NCBI GenBank assembly: GCA_002298605.1
Contig: DBKS01000027.1
Span: 1 to 21,007, forward strand
Direction of reading: 5' to 3'
DNA from: Bifidobacterium sp. UBA744
Lineage (GTDB): Bacteria > Actinomycetota > Actinomycetes > Actinomycetales > Bifidobacteriaceae
DNA length: 21,007 nt
Shown here: in pieces, positions 6,586-15,762 of the stretch
Layout of the letters: every line of letters begins with the position of its first letter
Position numbering within the stretch: position 1 is the stretch's first letter
The notes under the pieces: model-generated
What the model was told of the DNA's origin: nothing
The model's database searches: none
What the model saw: the letters and a program-made list of their open reading frames with translations, nothing else
Translations under genes and position numbers: made by a program

Positions 6586-9339
6586 ATGACGTCTCAAGAT
6601 CAACAGATCAACGCCGCGGATGCCGGTATTCTGGCGTCCGGCACGGGCAAAAAAGGCCCGGAGGAGCGCGATCTGCCGGATTCCCTCAAGCACGACATGG
6701 ATTTGTGCCTGCGCATTTTGAGGGATGTGCTCGGCGAGTTCGATCCCGAGCTGCTCGCTAAATTCGATACCGTTCGTGAATATGCCGTGGAGGCCAGTGC
6801 CGAGCATTTCGGCGGCATGGTCGACCCCAATCCGGATCAGAACGGTCTGGCGAAAGCCGTGGAAACCATCGACGCGATGAATTTGCACGACGCCCAGCTT
6901 CTGGCCCGCGCATTTGCCACGTATTTCCATCTGGCCAACCTGTGCGAAGAGAACTACCGCGTTTCCGTGCTGCATGGGCGCGAAGCCAAAGTGGCCGAAT
7001 CCGAGGCCGTCGACCCGGTGAACGAAATGACTCTCGCCTACCACAAGCTCATCAACGAGATGGGGCCGGCCAAGGCCAAGGAGCTGCTGAACCGCCTCGA
7101 ATTCCACCCGGTGTTCACCGCGCACCCCACCGAAGCCCGTCGTAAGGCCGTGGAGGGCAAGATTCGCCGCATCTCCGAGCTGCTGGGCGCGCATAGGGTT
7201 CTCGGCGGGACGGACAAGAAGGAAAATTGCCGTCGCCTGTACAACGAGATCGACGCGCTGTTCCGCACTTCTCCGATCGCCCTGAAAAAGCCGACCCCCG
7301 TGGAAGAGGCCGACACCATCCTCGATATTTTCGACAACACGTTGTTCCACACCATTCCCCAGGTGTATCGCCGTTTCGACGACTGGGTGCTGGGCGACAA
7401 GGCCGGACTTGTGGAGCCGGTGTGCCCCGCATTCTTCCATCCGGGCAGCTGGATCGGCTCCGACCGCGACGGCAATCCGAACGTCACGGCCAAGGTGAGC
7501 CGTCAGGTGGCCCGCAAGTTCTCCGATCACATGATCGCCGCCCTTGAAAAGGCCACTCGGACCGTGGGCCGCAACCTGACTATGGAAGCGGAGACCACGC
7601 CCGCGTCGATGGATCTTAAAAGCCTGTGGAACCATCAGAAGGAAATGAGCGAGCGCCTGACCGACAAGGCCGCGCTGATCTCCACCAAGGAGCTGCATCG
7701 CGCCGTCATGCTGGTGATCGCCGATCGCCTGCATTACACCATCGAGCGCGACGCCGATCTGATGTACCACACCTGCGACGATTTCATCGCCGACCTGAAG
7801 GTGGTGCAGCGTTCGCTGGCTGCAGCCGGCGCCGCGCGTTCCGCCTACGGCCCGCTGCAGGATCTGATCTGGCAGGCCGAGACCTTCGGCTTCCATATGG
7901 TTGAGATGGAGTTCCGTCAGCATTCTGTGGTGCACGCCCGCGCCCTCGAGGATATCCGCGAGCATGGCCTGCACGGCGAACGCGGCGAATTGCAGCCGAT
8001 GACCCACGAAGTGCTCGACACCTTCCGCGCACTCGGTTCCATCCAGAAGCGCAATGGCATCAAGGCCGCCCGTCGCTATATCATCTCATTCACCAAAAGC
8101 GCCCAGAACGTCAAGGACGTGTATGAGCTGAACCGCCTCGCCTTCGCGCACCCGGAGGATGTGCCGGTCATCGACGTGATCCCCCTGTTCGAACAGCTGG
8201 AGGATCTGCAGAACTCGGTGGACGTGCTTGAAGACATGATCAAGATCCCCGAGGTTCAGGCTCGCCTGAAAGCCACCGGCGGCAAGCTTGAAGTGATGCT
8301 CGGCTACTCCGACTCCTCCAAGGATGCCGGCCCGACTTCCGCCACGCTTGCCTTGCACGCGGCGCAGGAACGTATCGCCAAATGGGCGGAATCGCACCAT
8401 ATCGATCTGACGCTGTTCCATGGCCGAGGCGGCGCCGTCGGCCGAGGCGGCGGCCCCGCCAACCGTGCGGTGCTCGCCCAGCCGGTCGGTTCCGTGAAGT
8501 GCCGCTTCAAGCTCACCGAGCAGGGCGAGGTGATTTTCGCCCGTTACGGCAATCCGGTGCTGGCCATCCGCCATGTGGAATCCGTTGCGGCGGCCACGCT
8601 GCTGCAGTCCGCTCCGAGCGTGGAGAAGCGCAATACCGACATGACCGTCAAGTACGCCGATATGGCCAGCAAGCTCGACGAGGCCGCCCATGCCCGCTTC
8701 CTCGACCTGCTGGGCACCGACGGCTTCGCCCCGTGGTTCTCCACCGTGACACCGCTGACCGAGATCGGACTGCTGCCGATCGGCTCCCGTCCGGCCAAGC
8801 GTGGTCTGGGCGCCAAGTCGCTTGACGACCTGCGTACCATCCCGTGGATTTTCGCCTGGGCTCAGGCCCGCATCAACCTGGCCGCCTGGTATGGCCTCGG
8901 CACGGCGTGCGAACAGTTCGGCGACCTTGACACGCTGCGCAAGGCGTATGAGGAGTGGCCGCTGTTCTCCACCTTCATCGACAACATCGAGATGTCGATC
9001 GCCAAGACGGATGAGCGCATCGCCAAGATGTACCTGTCGTTGGGAGACCGCGAGGATCTCAACAAGAAGGTGCTCGATGAGATGGAGCTCACCCGCAAGT
9101 GGGTGCTCAAGATCGTCGGCGACGAGTGGCCTCTGCAGCACCGCCATGTGCTTGGCCAAGCCATCCGCATCCGCTCGCCGTACGTGGACGCGCTGTCGGT
9201 CACCCAGATGCTCGCCCTGCGTTCGCTGCGCAAGCGCGTGGATAAGGAAGAACTCAGCCACGGAGTCAAGGAGGGCTTCACCTACCTGATCCTGTGCACC
9301 GTCTCCGGCGTCGCCGCAGGTCTGCAGAACACCGGCTGA
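6586..9339 (+). CDS. ppc: Phosphoenolpyruvate carboxylase
   Basis: A 917-residue cytoplasmic enzyme converting PEP plus bicarbonate to oxaloacetate and phosphate, the main anaplerotic step where the TCA cycle is incomplete. Family signatures are all present: FTAHPTEARR with catalytic H180, GSDRDGNPN at 291-299, MLGYSDSSKDAG, and the active-site loop FHGRGGAVGRGGGP from 611. The C-terminus ends in QNTG, the conserved PEPC terminus. The start at 6586 is fixed by a perfect AAAGGAGGT seven bases upstream of the first full codon context; an in-frame extension to 6406 would run through the leader hairpins. It is monocistronic, ending at a strong terminator. A carbonic anhydrase encoded further along (15871) could supply its bicarbonate. 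Length and motifs are standard for the family; nothing is missing. Confidence 0.97.
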   Translation: MTSQDQQINAADAGILASGTGKKGPEERDLPDSLKHDMDLCLRILRDVLGEFDPELLAKFDTVREYAVEASAEHFGGMVDPNPDQNGLAKAVETIDAMNLHDAQLLARAFATYFHLANLCEENYRVSVLHGREAKVAESEAVDPVNEMTLAYHKLINEMGPAKAKELLNRLEFHPVFTAHPTEARRKAVEGKIRRISELLGAHRVLGGTDKKENCRRLYNEIDALFRTSPIALKKPTPVEEADTILDIFDNTLFHTIPQVYRRFDDWVLGDKAGLVEPVCPAFFHPGSWIGSDRDGNPNVTAKVSRQVARKFSDHMIAALEKATRTVGRNLTMEAETTPASMDLKSLWNHQKEMSERLTDKAALISTKELHRAVMLVIADRLHYTIERDADLMYHTCDDFIADLKVVQRSLAAAGAARSAYGPLQDLIWQAETFGFHMVEMEFRQHSVVHARALEDIREHGLHGERGELQPMTHEVLDTFRALGSIQKRNGIKAARRYIISFTKSAQNVKDVYELNRLAFAHPEDVPVIDVIPLFEQLEDLQNSVDVLEDMIKIPEVQARLKATGGKLEVMLGYSDSSKDAGPTSATLALHAAQERIAKWAESHHIDLTLFHGRGGAVGRGGGPANRAVLAQPVGSVKCRFKLTEQGEVIFARYGNPVLAIRHVESVAAATLLQSAPSVEKRNTDMTVKYADMASKLDEAAHARFLDLLGTDGFAPWFSTVTPLTEIGLLPIGSRPAKRGLGAKSLDDLRTIPWIFAWAQARINLAAWYGLGTACEQFGDLDTLRKAYEEWPLFSTFIDNIEMSIAKTDERIAKMYLSLGDREDLNKKVLDEMELTRKWVLKIVGDEWPLQHRHVLGQAIRIRSPYVDALSVTQMLALRSLRKRVDKEELSHGVKEGFTYLILCTVSGVAAGLQNTG

Positions 9340-9361
9340 TATTTGGCACCACATGTACGGT

Positions 9362-9392
9362 GGAAAAGGCCCCGCATAGCGGGGCCTTTTCC
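9362..9392 (+). terminator. Strong, probably bidirectional, terminator of ppc and trxB
   Basis: GGAAAAGGCCCCGC (9362-9375) and its exact complement (9379-9392) form a 14-bp stem with a 3-nt loop. The outer A/T pairs supply a T-run on either strand, so it can serve ppc (+) and trxB (-), whose stops lie 22 and 12 bp away. Confidence 0.92.
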
Positions 9393-9404
9393 GTTTAGGG
9401 GAGC

Positions 9405-11180
9405 TTACGACTCCAGCAACGTCAGCATCTGCGCGAGACTCTTCCTGCCGAACTCAACCTTCTGCGCTTCGCCGTCACGATCAACGACGATGCATGGCAC
9501 GCTCATCGCACCATACTGGTCCTTGAGTGCCGGGAAATGAGACACGTCGTAGGCCTCGGCGCGCACATTCGGGTTCAGCGAGGCGATTCGCTGCGCGGAC
9601 AGCACGGTTTCGGGGCACATGGTGCATGTCAGCGACACCAGGATCATCACATTGGTCGGGGAGCTGATGGTCTTCGCACGCTCCGCGAGGTCATCGTCGA
9701 TCGGCTGGCCCGGGCCTGCGGCGTTGTACAAACCCAGCACGAAGGAGTTGAACTCATGCCCGGACGGCACGCCATGAAAGGCCAAACCGGTTGGCTTGCC
9801 ATCCACCAACACGCGCACGCACGGCCTGGCATCCGGCAGCACCGCGGCTGGGTCGAATGTCGCCCGGCCATAATCATCCACCGAGGCTACCGCCCGCCGC
9901 GGCGCGACGACCTTCACCTTGCCACCGGAAAGCCTGGCGATCTCGCCGACAAAACCTTCCAGCTCAGCGGACAATGGAGTTCCGTCCACATCCAGTGACA
10001 GCGTCACCGGTTTGGCCATGCGCCCGAACACCACATTGAGCTGCTGCTTGACCGCATCGGAGAACAGCTCGCCCGGCTTGCGGACCATGGAAGCCGCAGC
10101 AGTGGCGTCGGCACTGCGTTTGACAGGTGCGGGAGCGGGCGTCGTGCCGGTCTGCGCGGCGGATTTCACCGTTGCTTCGATTTCGGCCTTCTCATATGCG
10201 GAGAAAGTCGGACGCGGCGGCACCAAACCGGTTGTCTCGCTCATGGTCTTTGCCCAGCGTTCCAGTTCCACGGCAGCGACCGCACCATCAGCCGTGGCGG
10301 TGACAACCTGGCGAAGGTTCTTGACGCGAAGGTCACCGGCGGCATAGACGCCAGGCACCGACGTCTCCAGATAATCATGCGTGATCACATAGCCCTGCGG
10401 GTCAAGATCCACCAATCCCCGCACCAACTGGGTGGCGGGCACATAGCCGGCGAACACGAACACACCGAAGGTACCCTGATCAGCCGGCGTCCAAGTGGAG
10501 GTTTCGCCGGAATGCACGTCACGCAGCAAAGCGGAACGCAATCCGCTCTGGCCGGCCTCCACGCCATCGATCACCGTATGGTAGCGGATCTCGATGTCGG
10601 GATTCTTCTTGGCCGCCGCAGCCACGGACGCATCGCAGGTGAAATCATCCTCGCGCACCAGCACAGTGACCTTGCTGGCGTATTTGGTGAGGAACACCGA
10701 TTCCTCTGCGGCGGCGAACCCACCTCCGACCACCAGCACTTCGCGCCTGGCGAAGAACTCGCCGTCGCAGGTGGCGCAATAGGCCACACCGCGACCGGCA
10801 TATTCGGCCTCGCCGGCGAATCCGAGCTTGCGAGGGGAAGCGCCGGTGGCCAACAGCACGCCAAAGGCTCTGAGATCGCCACGCGTGGTGTGTACGGTTT
10901 TCACATCGCCGTCAAGCTTCAATCCGGTTGCTTCGGCAGACAGGAATTCGGCGCCGAAATCCTTGGCCTGCTGCCGCATGGTCTTGGTAAGCGCACGGCC
11001 GGACGTGCGGGTCACTCCGGGATAGTTCACCACTTCGTCGGTGATGGTGATCTGGCCGCCAAACTCGTCCTTGTCCAGCACCAGCACGCGATAGCGGGCG
11101 CGGGCCAGATATAATCCGGCAGTCAATCCCGCAGGGCCGCCACCGATAACGATCACGTCATATAGATTCTTGGTATCCAT
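9405..11180 (-). CDS. AhpF/TrxB-like flavoprotein with reversed domain order
   Basis: A 591-residue FAD-dependent NAD(P)H:disulfide oxidoreductase. Residues 1-~310 are a thioredoxin-reductase core: VIGGGPAGLTAG (11-22, FAD), CATC (C135, C138, redox disulfide), GGGFAAAEE (152-160, NAD(P)H) and GVYAAGDLR (FAD). A Pro/Ala/Thr-rich linker (about 345-370) joins a C-terminal part that matches the N-terminal domain of AhpF: first LNVVFGRMAKPVTLSLDVDG, then VSLTCTMCPETVLSAQ with CxxC at 519/522. In classical AhpF this domain comes first, so the order is reversed. It should take electrons from NAD(P)H through both disulfides to AhpC. The ATG at 11180 follows AAGGAG at 5 nt. It lies 65 bp downstream of ahpC, same strand, a likely operon. 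Often annotated trxB; the electron acceptor AhpC is inferred from context. Confidence 0.9.
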   Translation of the reverse strand: MDTKNLYDVIVIGGGPAGLTAGLYLARARYRVLVLDKDEFGGQITITDEVVNYPGVTRTSGRALTKTMRQQAKDFGAEFLSAEATGLKLDGDVKTVHTTRGDLRAFGVLLATGASPRKLGFAGEAEYAGRGVAYCATCDGEFFARREVLVVGGGFAAAEESVFLTKYASKVTVLVREDDFTCDASVAAAAKKNPDIEIRYHTVIDGVEAGQSGLRSALLRDVHSGETSTWTPADQGTFGVFVFAGYVPATQLVRGLVDLDPQGYVITHDYLETSVPGVYAAGDLRVKNLRQVVTATADGAVAAVELERWAKTMSETTGLVPPRPTFSAYEKAEIEATVKSAAQTGTTPAPAPVKRSADATAAASMVRKPGELFSDAVKQQLNVVFGRMAKPVTLSLDVDGTPLSAELEGFVGEIARLSGGKVKVVAPRRAVASVDDYGRATFDPAAVLPDARPCVRVLVDGKPTGLAFHGVPSGHEFNSFVLGLYNAAGPGQPIDDDLAERAKTISSPTNVMILVSLTCTMCPETVLSAQRIASLNPNVRAEAYDVSHFPALKDQYGAMSVPCIVVDRDGEAQKVEFGRKSLAQMLTLLES

Positions 11181-11199
11181 ACGTCTCCTTGATACAGAA

Positions 11200-11226
11200 G
11201 CTCCCGCCGCACAAGCAGACGGGAGC
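11200..11226 (-). other. Intercistronic hairpin between ahpC and the reductase
   Basis: GCTCCCG (11200-11206) pairs with CGGGAGC (11220-11226) around a 13-nt loop. CAGACGGGA is also repeated directly at 11216-11224 and 11235-11243. No T-run follows, so it could tune the ratio of the two products by RNA processing rather than end transcription. Confidence 0.4.
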
Positions 11227-11245
11227 CATGTCGTCAGACGGGAAA

Positions 11246-11809
11246 TCAGAGCAGTCCTACGAGGTCGAGGCTCGGCTCGATGGTTTCCTCACCGGGCTGC
11301 CACTTGGCCGGGCATACCTGATCGCCGTGCTCGTAGACGAACTGGGACGCCTGAACGCGACGCAGCAGCTCGTCGGCATTACGGCCCACATTGGAGGAGA
11401 TCACCTCGTAGGCCACGACCTTGCCCTCGGGGTTCAGAATGAAGGTGCCGCGCTCGGCGGTGCCGTCGGCCTCGTTGTAGGTGTCGAGATCCTTGGCGAG
11501 CGTCGCAGTCGGGTCGGCCAGCATCGGGTATTCGATCTTGGCGATCTTCTCGTTGGCGTCATGCCATGCCTTGTGCACGAAGTGGGTGTCGCAGGAGACG
11601 GAGTAAATCTCGCAGCCGATTTCCTTGAACTTGGCGTAGGAGTTGGCAAGATCCTCGAGCTCGGTGGGGCATACGAAGGTGAAATCAGCCGGATAGAAAA
11701 AGAACACGGACCAATGGCCGAGCACATCGGCCTTGGTCACCTCATGGAATTCATTGTTTTGAAAAGCCTGTGCTTTGAAGTCGGTGATTTCGTGCTGGAG
11801 CATCGTCAT
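11246..11809 (-). CDS. ahpC: Alkyl hydroperoxide reductase subunit C (2-Cys peroxiredoxin)
   Basis: A 187-residue peroxiredoxin, the same length as enterobacterial AhpC. It reduces H2O2 and organic hydroperoxides through the peroxidatic Cys47 (ADFTFVCPTE) and resolving Cys166 (QVCPAKW), and would be regenerated by the flavoprotein encoded just downstream. SVSCDTHFVHKAWH and the C-terminal APSLD-like block (IEPSLDLVG) are also typical; an extra Cys (C73) lies where many AhpC proteins have Thr. The start at 11809 (MTMLQHE) is chosen because AAAGGA lies about 8 nt upstream; the ATG at 11818 overlaps that site, and the longer in-frame extension to 11890 runs through the probable promoter. In an anaerobe without catalase this is probably a main peroxide defence. 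Confidence 0.96.
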   Translation of the reverse strand: MTMLQHEITDFKAQAFQNNEFHEVTKADVLGHWSVFFFYPADFTFVCPTELEDLANSYAKFKEIGCEIYSVSCDTHFVHKAWHDANEKIAKIEYPMLADPTATLAKDLDTYNEADGTAERGTFILNPEGKVVAYEVISSNVGRNADELLRRVQASQFVYEHGDQVCPAKWQPGEETIEPSLDLVGLL

Positions 11810-11906
11810 GATGGACATCCTTTCGACGAGCCACACCAGAACGGCGAGATAATGCCGGCGGAAGAGCCCTCCGCCCGCCTTGCGTGGCATGTTGTGATGC
11901 TGTCTT

Positions 11907-11927
11907 CAGACTAGCTCAATTAGTCTG
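11907..11927. promoter_or_regulatory. Perfect 21-bp palindromic operator candidate upstream of ahpC
   Basis: CAGACTA (11907-11913) and TAGTCTG (11921-11927) are perfect inverted arms around a 7-nt centre, about 100 bp upstream of the ahpC start. On the minus strand the centre reads ATTGAGC. It sits where a redox regulator could act, but no canonical PerR or OxyR box is recognised, and no clear -35/-10 was assigned. Two CGTGTGA words (11955-11961, 11971-11977), 16 bp apart, lie further upstream. Confidence 0.4.
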
Positions 11928-12013
11928 CCCAGTCGCCCAATGTTCCACGCAGGGCGTGTGACATCCCTCACGTGTGATCTCCGTCCCAGGCAACAATAGA
12001 GTCGGCAGCCGGA

Positions 12014-12031
12014 AAGGCCCGACTCGGCCTT
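12014..12031 (-). terminator. Weak hairpin terminator of the TPR membrane protein gene
   Basis: AAGGCC (12014-12019) and GGCCTT (12026-12031) form a 6-bp stem with a 6-nt loop just after the stop at 12037-12039. Only a short T-stretch follows on the minus strand, so it would be a weak terminator. Confidence 0.4.
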
Positions 12032-12036
12032 CATTA

Positions 12037-15000
12037 CTACAGCAATCCCATAGCCGACAGCACAGTGCTCGCCGTCAGTAACGCGGTGATCAGCCAATCC
12101 AGCCATGCGGGCGGATTGAGCTTGGCACCGTCCAACGGCGGAATCGCCGTCAAAGCCGAACCAATAACCACCAACGCCGCAGCGCTAAGCAGTCTGGTCG
12201 CCGGCACGTCGGTAACAGCACCAGCCACGCAAACTGCCACGGTGAACAGCCCCAGCAGCAGCATGCTCCACTGCTCCTTGCGCTGCGCAAGATTCTTGTC
12301 GTCCACTACCATCGGAGCCGGCGGCGCAAACCCCAAACCAAACGGAGCCAACGCCAAAGTCACTACCGAAGCAGGCCAGAACGACTGATGACGGTCCGGC
12401 TTAGCACCGGTACCAACCCACGAAGTGGCAACTACCGGAATCGCCAGTAGCAGCACGCACCCCAGCAATGTCATCCACCATTCCAAGCCGGCATTTGCGC
12501 CACTCATCCACATCAGCGCCACCAGCGTCACCACGGTTGTCAGCCACGGGCTCAGCAGAATGCGAGTCATAAGATTGGGGTGGCCTCCGGACACCCGCGC
12601 GCCGGTCTTCTCAAGGAATGGGATGGCCTTGCCCGTCACCTTGCCGGAAATCCAATCCTGTCCAAGACTGACCAGCACACGCACCACCACCAGCAAGGCC
12701 AAGCCGATGGTGAACATATTGGTATTGCGTCGCATAGTCCGCGCCAACTGCCAATCATCAGGAATCGCTTTCGATACATCAAGCCCGGACTGGTAGACCT
12801 CATTGTCGAACATCAAAACAGGATCCTGTTCTTTCAGACTTTTGTCCAACGAGCTGGCCTTGCCCAGAGCACCTTGCGCCAACAGAAAATTCTCTATGCC
12901 CTGTTGCTCGGAAGCAATTACACCAAGATTAAACCAGCCGATTGCATAATCGGCGCGAGCAGCAACCGCGTGCTTGAACGAATCGAACGCCGCGTTTGTG
13001 TCACCGGTCTGCGCTTGCAGCACTCCAAGATTATTCCACGAAGAAAACAGCGAATCATTGCTTTCCAAGACCTCCTGATACGCCTGCATCATCTGCGCTT
13101 TGCTGTCCACCTGTTTGGATGTGGAATCAGTGCCCTGCTCGGACTGATCTGTTTGGTCTTGCGATGAATTATCATCATTCGATTCTTCATTGCTCACCGA
13201 ACCGCCAACAGCACGCTGCGCATCGGCAAGCGCCTCTTGATACAACGGCGAGTGAGGATCGAATGCAACCGCCTTCTTCGACCATTCAAGAGCTGACTGA
13301 TAATCTTCCTTGCCATACGCGGCCACCGAAGCGAGCTGCTCATCCGCGCCTCGCTGAGGGACAAGAGCGTCGAGATTCCCATTCCTCAACGAATCCAGCA
13401 GTTGCGCCGCCTTCGAAGCATCATCAAATGCGGACTGATAATCCTGCCGAGCATATTCAATTTGAGCCAACTCGCGATGGGCATATGCCATTACCAAATC
13501 CAACTTGCCTATGCCCGAAGTGTCACTACTGTTGCTGGAAACAGACTTGGCACCACAGGATTGCGCATTTACGTATACAGATTTCAAAGCTTCTTGGGCA
13601 GCATCTAAATCACCGGTCATACGCAATGCAGTGGCAAGGCGAAGTACCGATCCCACACCGTACTTCAAGATAAGATATGTGCCATCGCTCTGTCTCGGGC
13701 CACAGTATGTCAGGCCACTGTCCCCGTACTGATTGCGGATTGTATCGACCGCCTGACGCTCCAATCCAGCAGCCTTGGCATAATCCTTATTCAGATAAGC
13801 TATTTCAGCAAGACGATCATCGATAAGATAACTACCATCATCGGCATTGCGCAGCACTGCCTCAGCTTTATCGTAATTGCCATACCTACGCCACAGATTC
13901 TGCAACCTATCAGTCGTGTTACCTACAGTGGTATATTCACTCGCTACAGGCAAGGTGTTGTCGTGAGTGGAAGACAATGAACAAATATCACTGGTCGACG
14001 AAGAAGAAGCATCGCAATATGAATCCAGAGCATCATAATTGCCTGCAAGATAAAGGTACTGAAGATAAAGTGCTGCAACAGAATTACCCTCGGTGAGCAG
14101 TTTCTGGGAGGCCGAATTGGACGAAGCTACGATGTCATTAGCCACGGTAACTATGGTTAATTCGTCAGCCGTGATAGTTTCAAGCATTGTATCGTCACGA
14201 TATTCGGGATACCATGCCAAATCTTCAACTGCGGCACCGGCGCCACGGGGTACATAATTGACCAAGCTACGGCTGCCGGGTATCTCAGTAAGAATACCGT
14301 TTTCCATATCGATTTCCGTATACGTACTGCGGGCAATGGATATGGCCTCGCTGGCATCCACATCAGCAGCAGTTTCACGAAGCTGTTCAAGCTGCAATGA
14401 AGCCGCTGAATCAAAATCTCCTGTATGCGCCTTGGCTGCGGCAAGCGTACCATAAGCACCTTGCGCAGTAAGTGCTGCCTCATTATCACTATATAGTGAA
14501 ACGGTTTTGTCATACTCACCCAGATTGTTGTAGATCTTTCCCAACGCCCATATCAACTCTGGCTGAGTGGAAAGCTTGGACCCGGTTTCATATGCCATGG
14601 CAGCCTGTTCACGCAAATATTTCACAGTGAAAGTTCCCATGCCATCTTTAGATGCAAGTACTGCCAAATATCGATACATATCACCAGCAGTTAACATGGC
14701 ACCAGACACAGTCGGATGGTCTTTCATGAGCTGCTTCGCCTGTTCATCCAGCTCATCAAGTTGACCATTGCGCAATGAATGCAGTACCAGAGGAATCGCC
14801 GAACTGGAAGAATCATGATAATCGGCGACTAATTGATATTGTGTCTGCATCACTGCAGCAGTGGCATCCTCCGTACCGCATGCGGCAACTGCTTTATCAT
14901 AAGCTTGCAGTGTGCGATCCACAGACTCATTGCTATAACCCCAATCAAGCAAATCAAGATAATAAGCGGCCTGTAAATCCACATCACATGTATCGAATAC

Positions 15001-15732
15001 GGCAGGAGCTTCCAACGCCAATGCCGCAGCGGCAACAAGTTGCCCTGTCGGTCCACTCATAGTCCTATCAGCACCGGATTGAATATCGCCATACCATGTG
15101 AGCAATCCCAAAGTCTGAGCCACCTGATCAGCCTTATTATTGCCCATATTACTCAGCGCTTGCCGAACCAAATCACGAACATTATCAAGCACACTGTTAT
15201 TATCGATAGCCACTGAAAAACTACCACCACGAGCATCGGAGACATTCCCAGCTTCATATATCGCATCCCATTGATCGCCGAATAAAGCCCGACCAGCATC
15301 TGCACCTTGTTCAACATCATTTGCTTTTACCGCGGCAATCGAAGCATCATTAAAGAGCGGCAGACTTCGAATCCCCAGCCCATTATTTTTCTTCGTATTA
15401 CTGGGGACATCCACCACAGGCGCTTCCGTTGCGTTATCCAACGAATCCACCACTCGCTGCGCATAGGCCCGAGCAGTCACCGGGAAAACCAAGGAAGCAG
15501 CCGCAAGTAGTGCAACCAAAATGGTAAATACCCATCGAAATGCCATCCAAGGATCACGGGCGACACTGGCGGTGGCAGACTTCCCGCCCGACTTCGCATG
15601 GTCTGACCGCCGCTTCGCCTGTTCAGGCTTACGAGGCTCCGACTGACTAGCAGATATTGCAGCCACAGTAGTTGGAGAATCTATATTCTGAGGTTGCGGG
15701 TCATATGATTCGCCGTGCTGATCGTTCGTCAT
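12037..15732 (-). CDS. TPR-repeat membrane protein with a degenerate M50-like C-terminal domain
   Basis: A 1231-residue protein not tied to a named function. Residues 1-62 are hydrophilic, followed by one membrane helix (about 66-87). The long central part (about 90-990) carries degenerate tetratricopeptide repeats, for example NNLGEYDKTVSLY, AEIAYLNKDYAKAAGLERQAV, ALRMTGDLDAAQEALKSV, AAYGKEDYQSALEWSKKAVAFDP and NNLGVLQAQTGDTNAAFDSFKHAV. An acidic Ser/Asn/Gln-rich low-complexity stretch precedes the last pair. The C-terminal 230 residues hold about six helices (1005-1023, 1059-1078, 1085-1106, 1155-1172, 1178-1199, 1211-1230), with GFAPPAPMVVDDKNL and AIPPLDGAKL (1197-1205) resembling the second half of M50 site-2 proteases; no HExxH is present. 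The TPR part is probably outside the membrane face opposite the N-terminus. The ATG at 15732 follows AGGGG. The DNA of the TPR part is clearly AT-richer than its neighbours. Confidence 0.8.
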   Translation of the reverse strand: MTNDQHGESYDPQPQNIDSPTTVAAISASQSEPRKPEQAKRRSDHAKSGGKSATASVARDPWMAFRWVFTILVALLAAASLVFPVTARAYAQRVVDSLDNATEAPVVDVPSNTKKNNGLGIRSLPLFNDASIAAVKANDVEQGADAGRALFGDQWDAIYEAGNVSDARGGSFSVAIDNNSVLDNVRDLVRQALSNMGNNKADQVAQTLGLLTWYGDIQSGADRTMSGPTGQLVAAAALALEAPAVFDTCDVDLQAAYYLDLLDWGYSNESVDRTLQAYDKAVAACGTEDATAAVMQTQYQLVADYHDSSSSAIPLVLHSLRNGQLDELDEQAKQLMKDHPTVSGAMLTAGDMYRYLAVLASKDGMGTFTVKYLREQAAMAYETGSKLSTQPELIWALGKIYNNLGEYDKTVSLYSDNEAALTAQGAYGTLAAAKAHTGDFDSAASLQLEQLRETAADVDASEAISIARSTYTEIDMENGILTEIPGSRSLVNYVPRGAGAAVEDLAWYPEYRDDTMLETITADELTIVTVANDIVASSNSASQKLLTEGNSVAALYLQYLYLAGNYDALDSYCDASSSSTSDICSLSSTHDNTLPVASEYTTVGNTTDRLQNLWRRYGNYDKAEAVLRNADDGSYLIDDRLAEIAYLNKDYAKAAGLERQAVDTIRNQYGDSGLTYCGPRQSDGTYLILKYGVGSVLRLATALRMTGDLDAAQEALKSVYVNAQSCGAKSVSSNSSDTSGIGKLDLVMAYAHRELAQIEYARQDYQSAFDDASKAAQLLDSLRNGNLDALVPQRGADEQLASVAAYGKEDYQSALEWSKKAVAFDPHSPLYQEALADAQRAVGGSVSNEESNDDNSSQDQTDQSEQGTDSTSKQVDSKAQMMQAYQEVLESNDSLFSSWNNLGVLQAQTGDTNAAFDSFKHAVAARADYAIGWFNLGVIASEQQGIENFLLAQGALGKASSLDKSLKEQDPVLMFDNEVYQSGLDVSKAIPDDWQLARTMRRNTNMFTIGLALLVVVRVLVSLGQDWISGKVTGKAIPFLEKTGARVSGGHPNLMTRILLSPWLTTVVTLVALMWMSGANAGLEWWMTLLGCVLLLAIPVVATSWVGTGAKPDRHQSFWPASVVTLALAPFGLGFAPPAPMVVDDKNLAQRKEQWSMLLLGLFTVAVCVAGAVTDVPATRLLSAAALVVIGSALTAIPPLDGAKLNPPAWLDWLITALLTASTVLSAMGLL

Positions 15733-15762
15733 CGGAAACCCCTACTCTCTTGTTATTGCTTC

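Noticed and set aside
6517..9354. Two long minus-strand open frames antisense to ppc (6517-8007 and 8086-9354)
   Set aside because: They mirror the GC-rich codon pattern of ppc, have no recognisable domain or ribosome-binding site, and ppc itself is complete with all its motifs.
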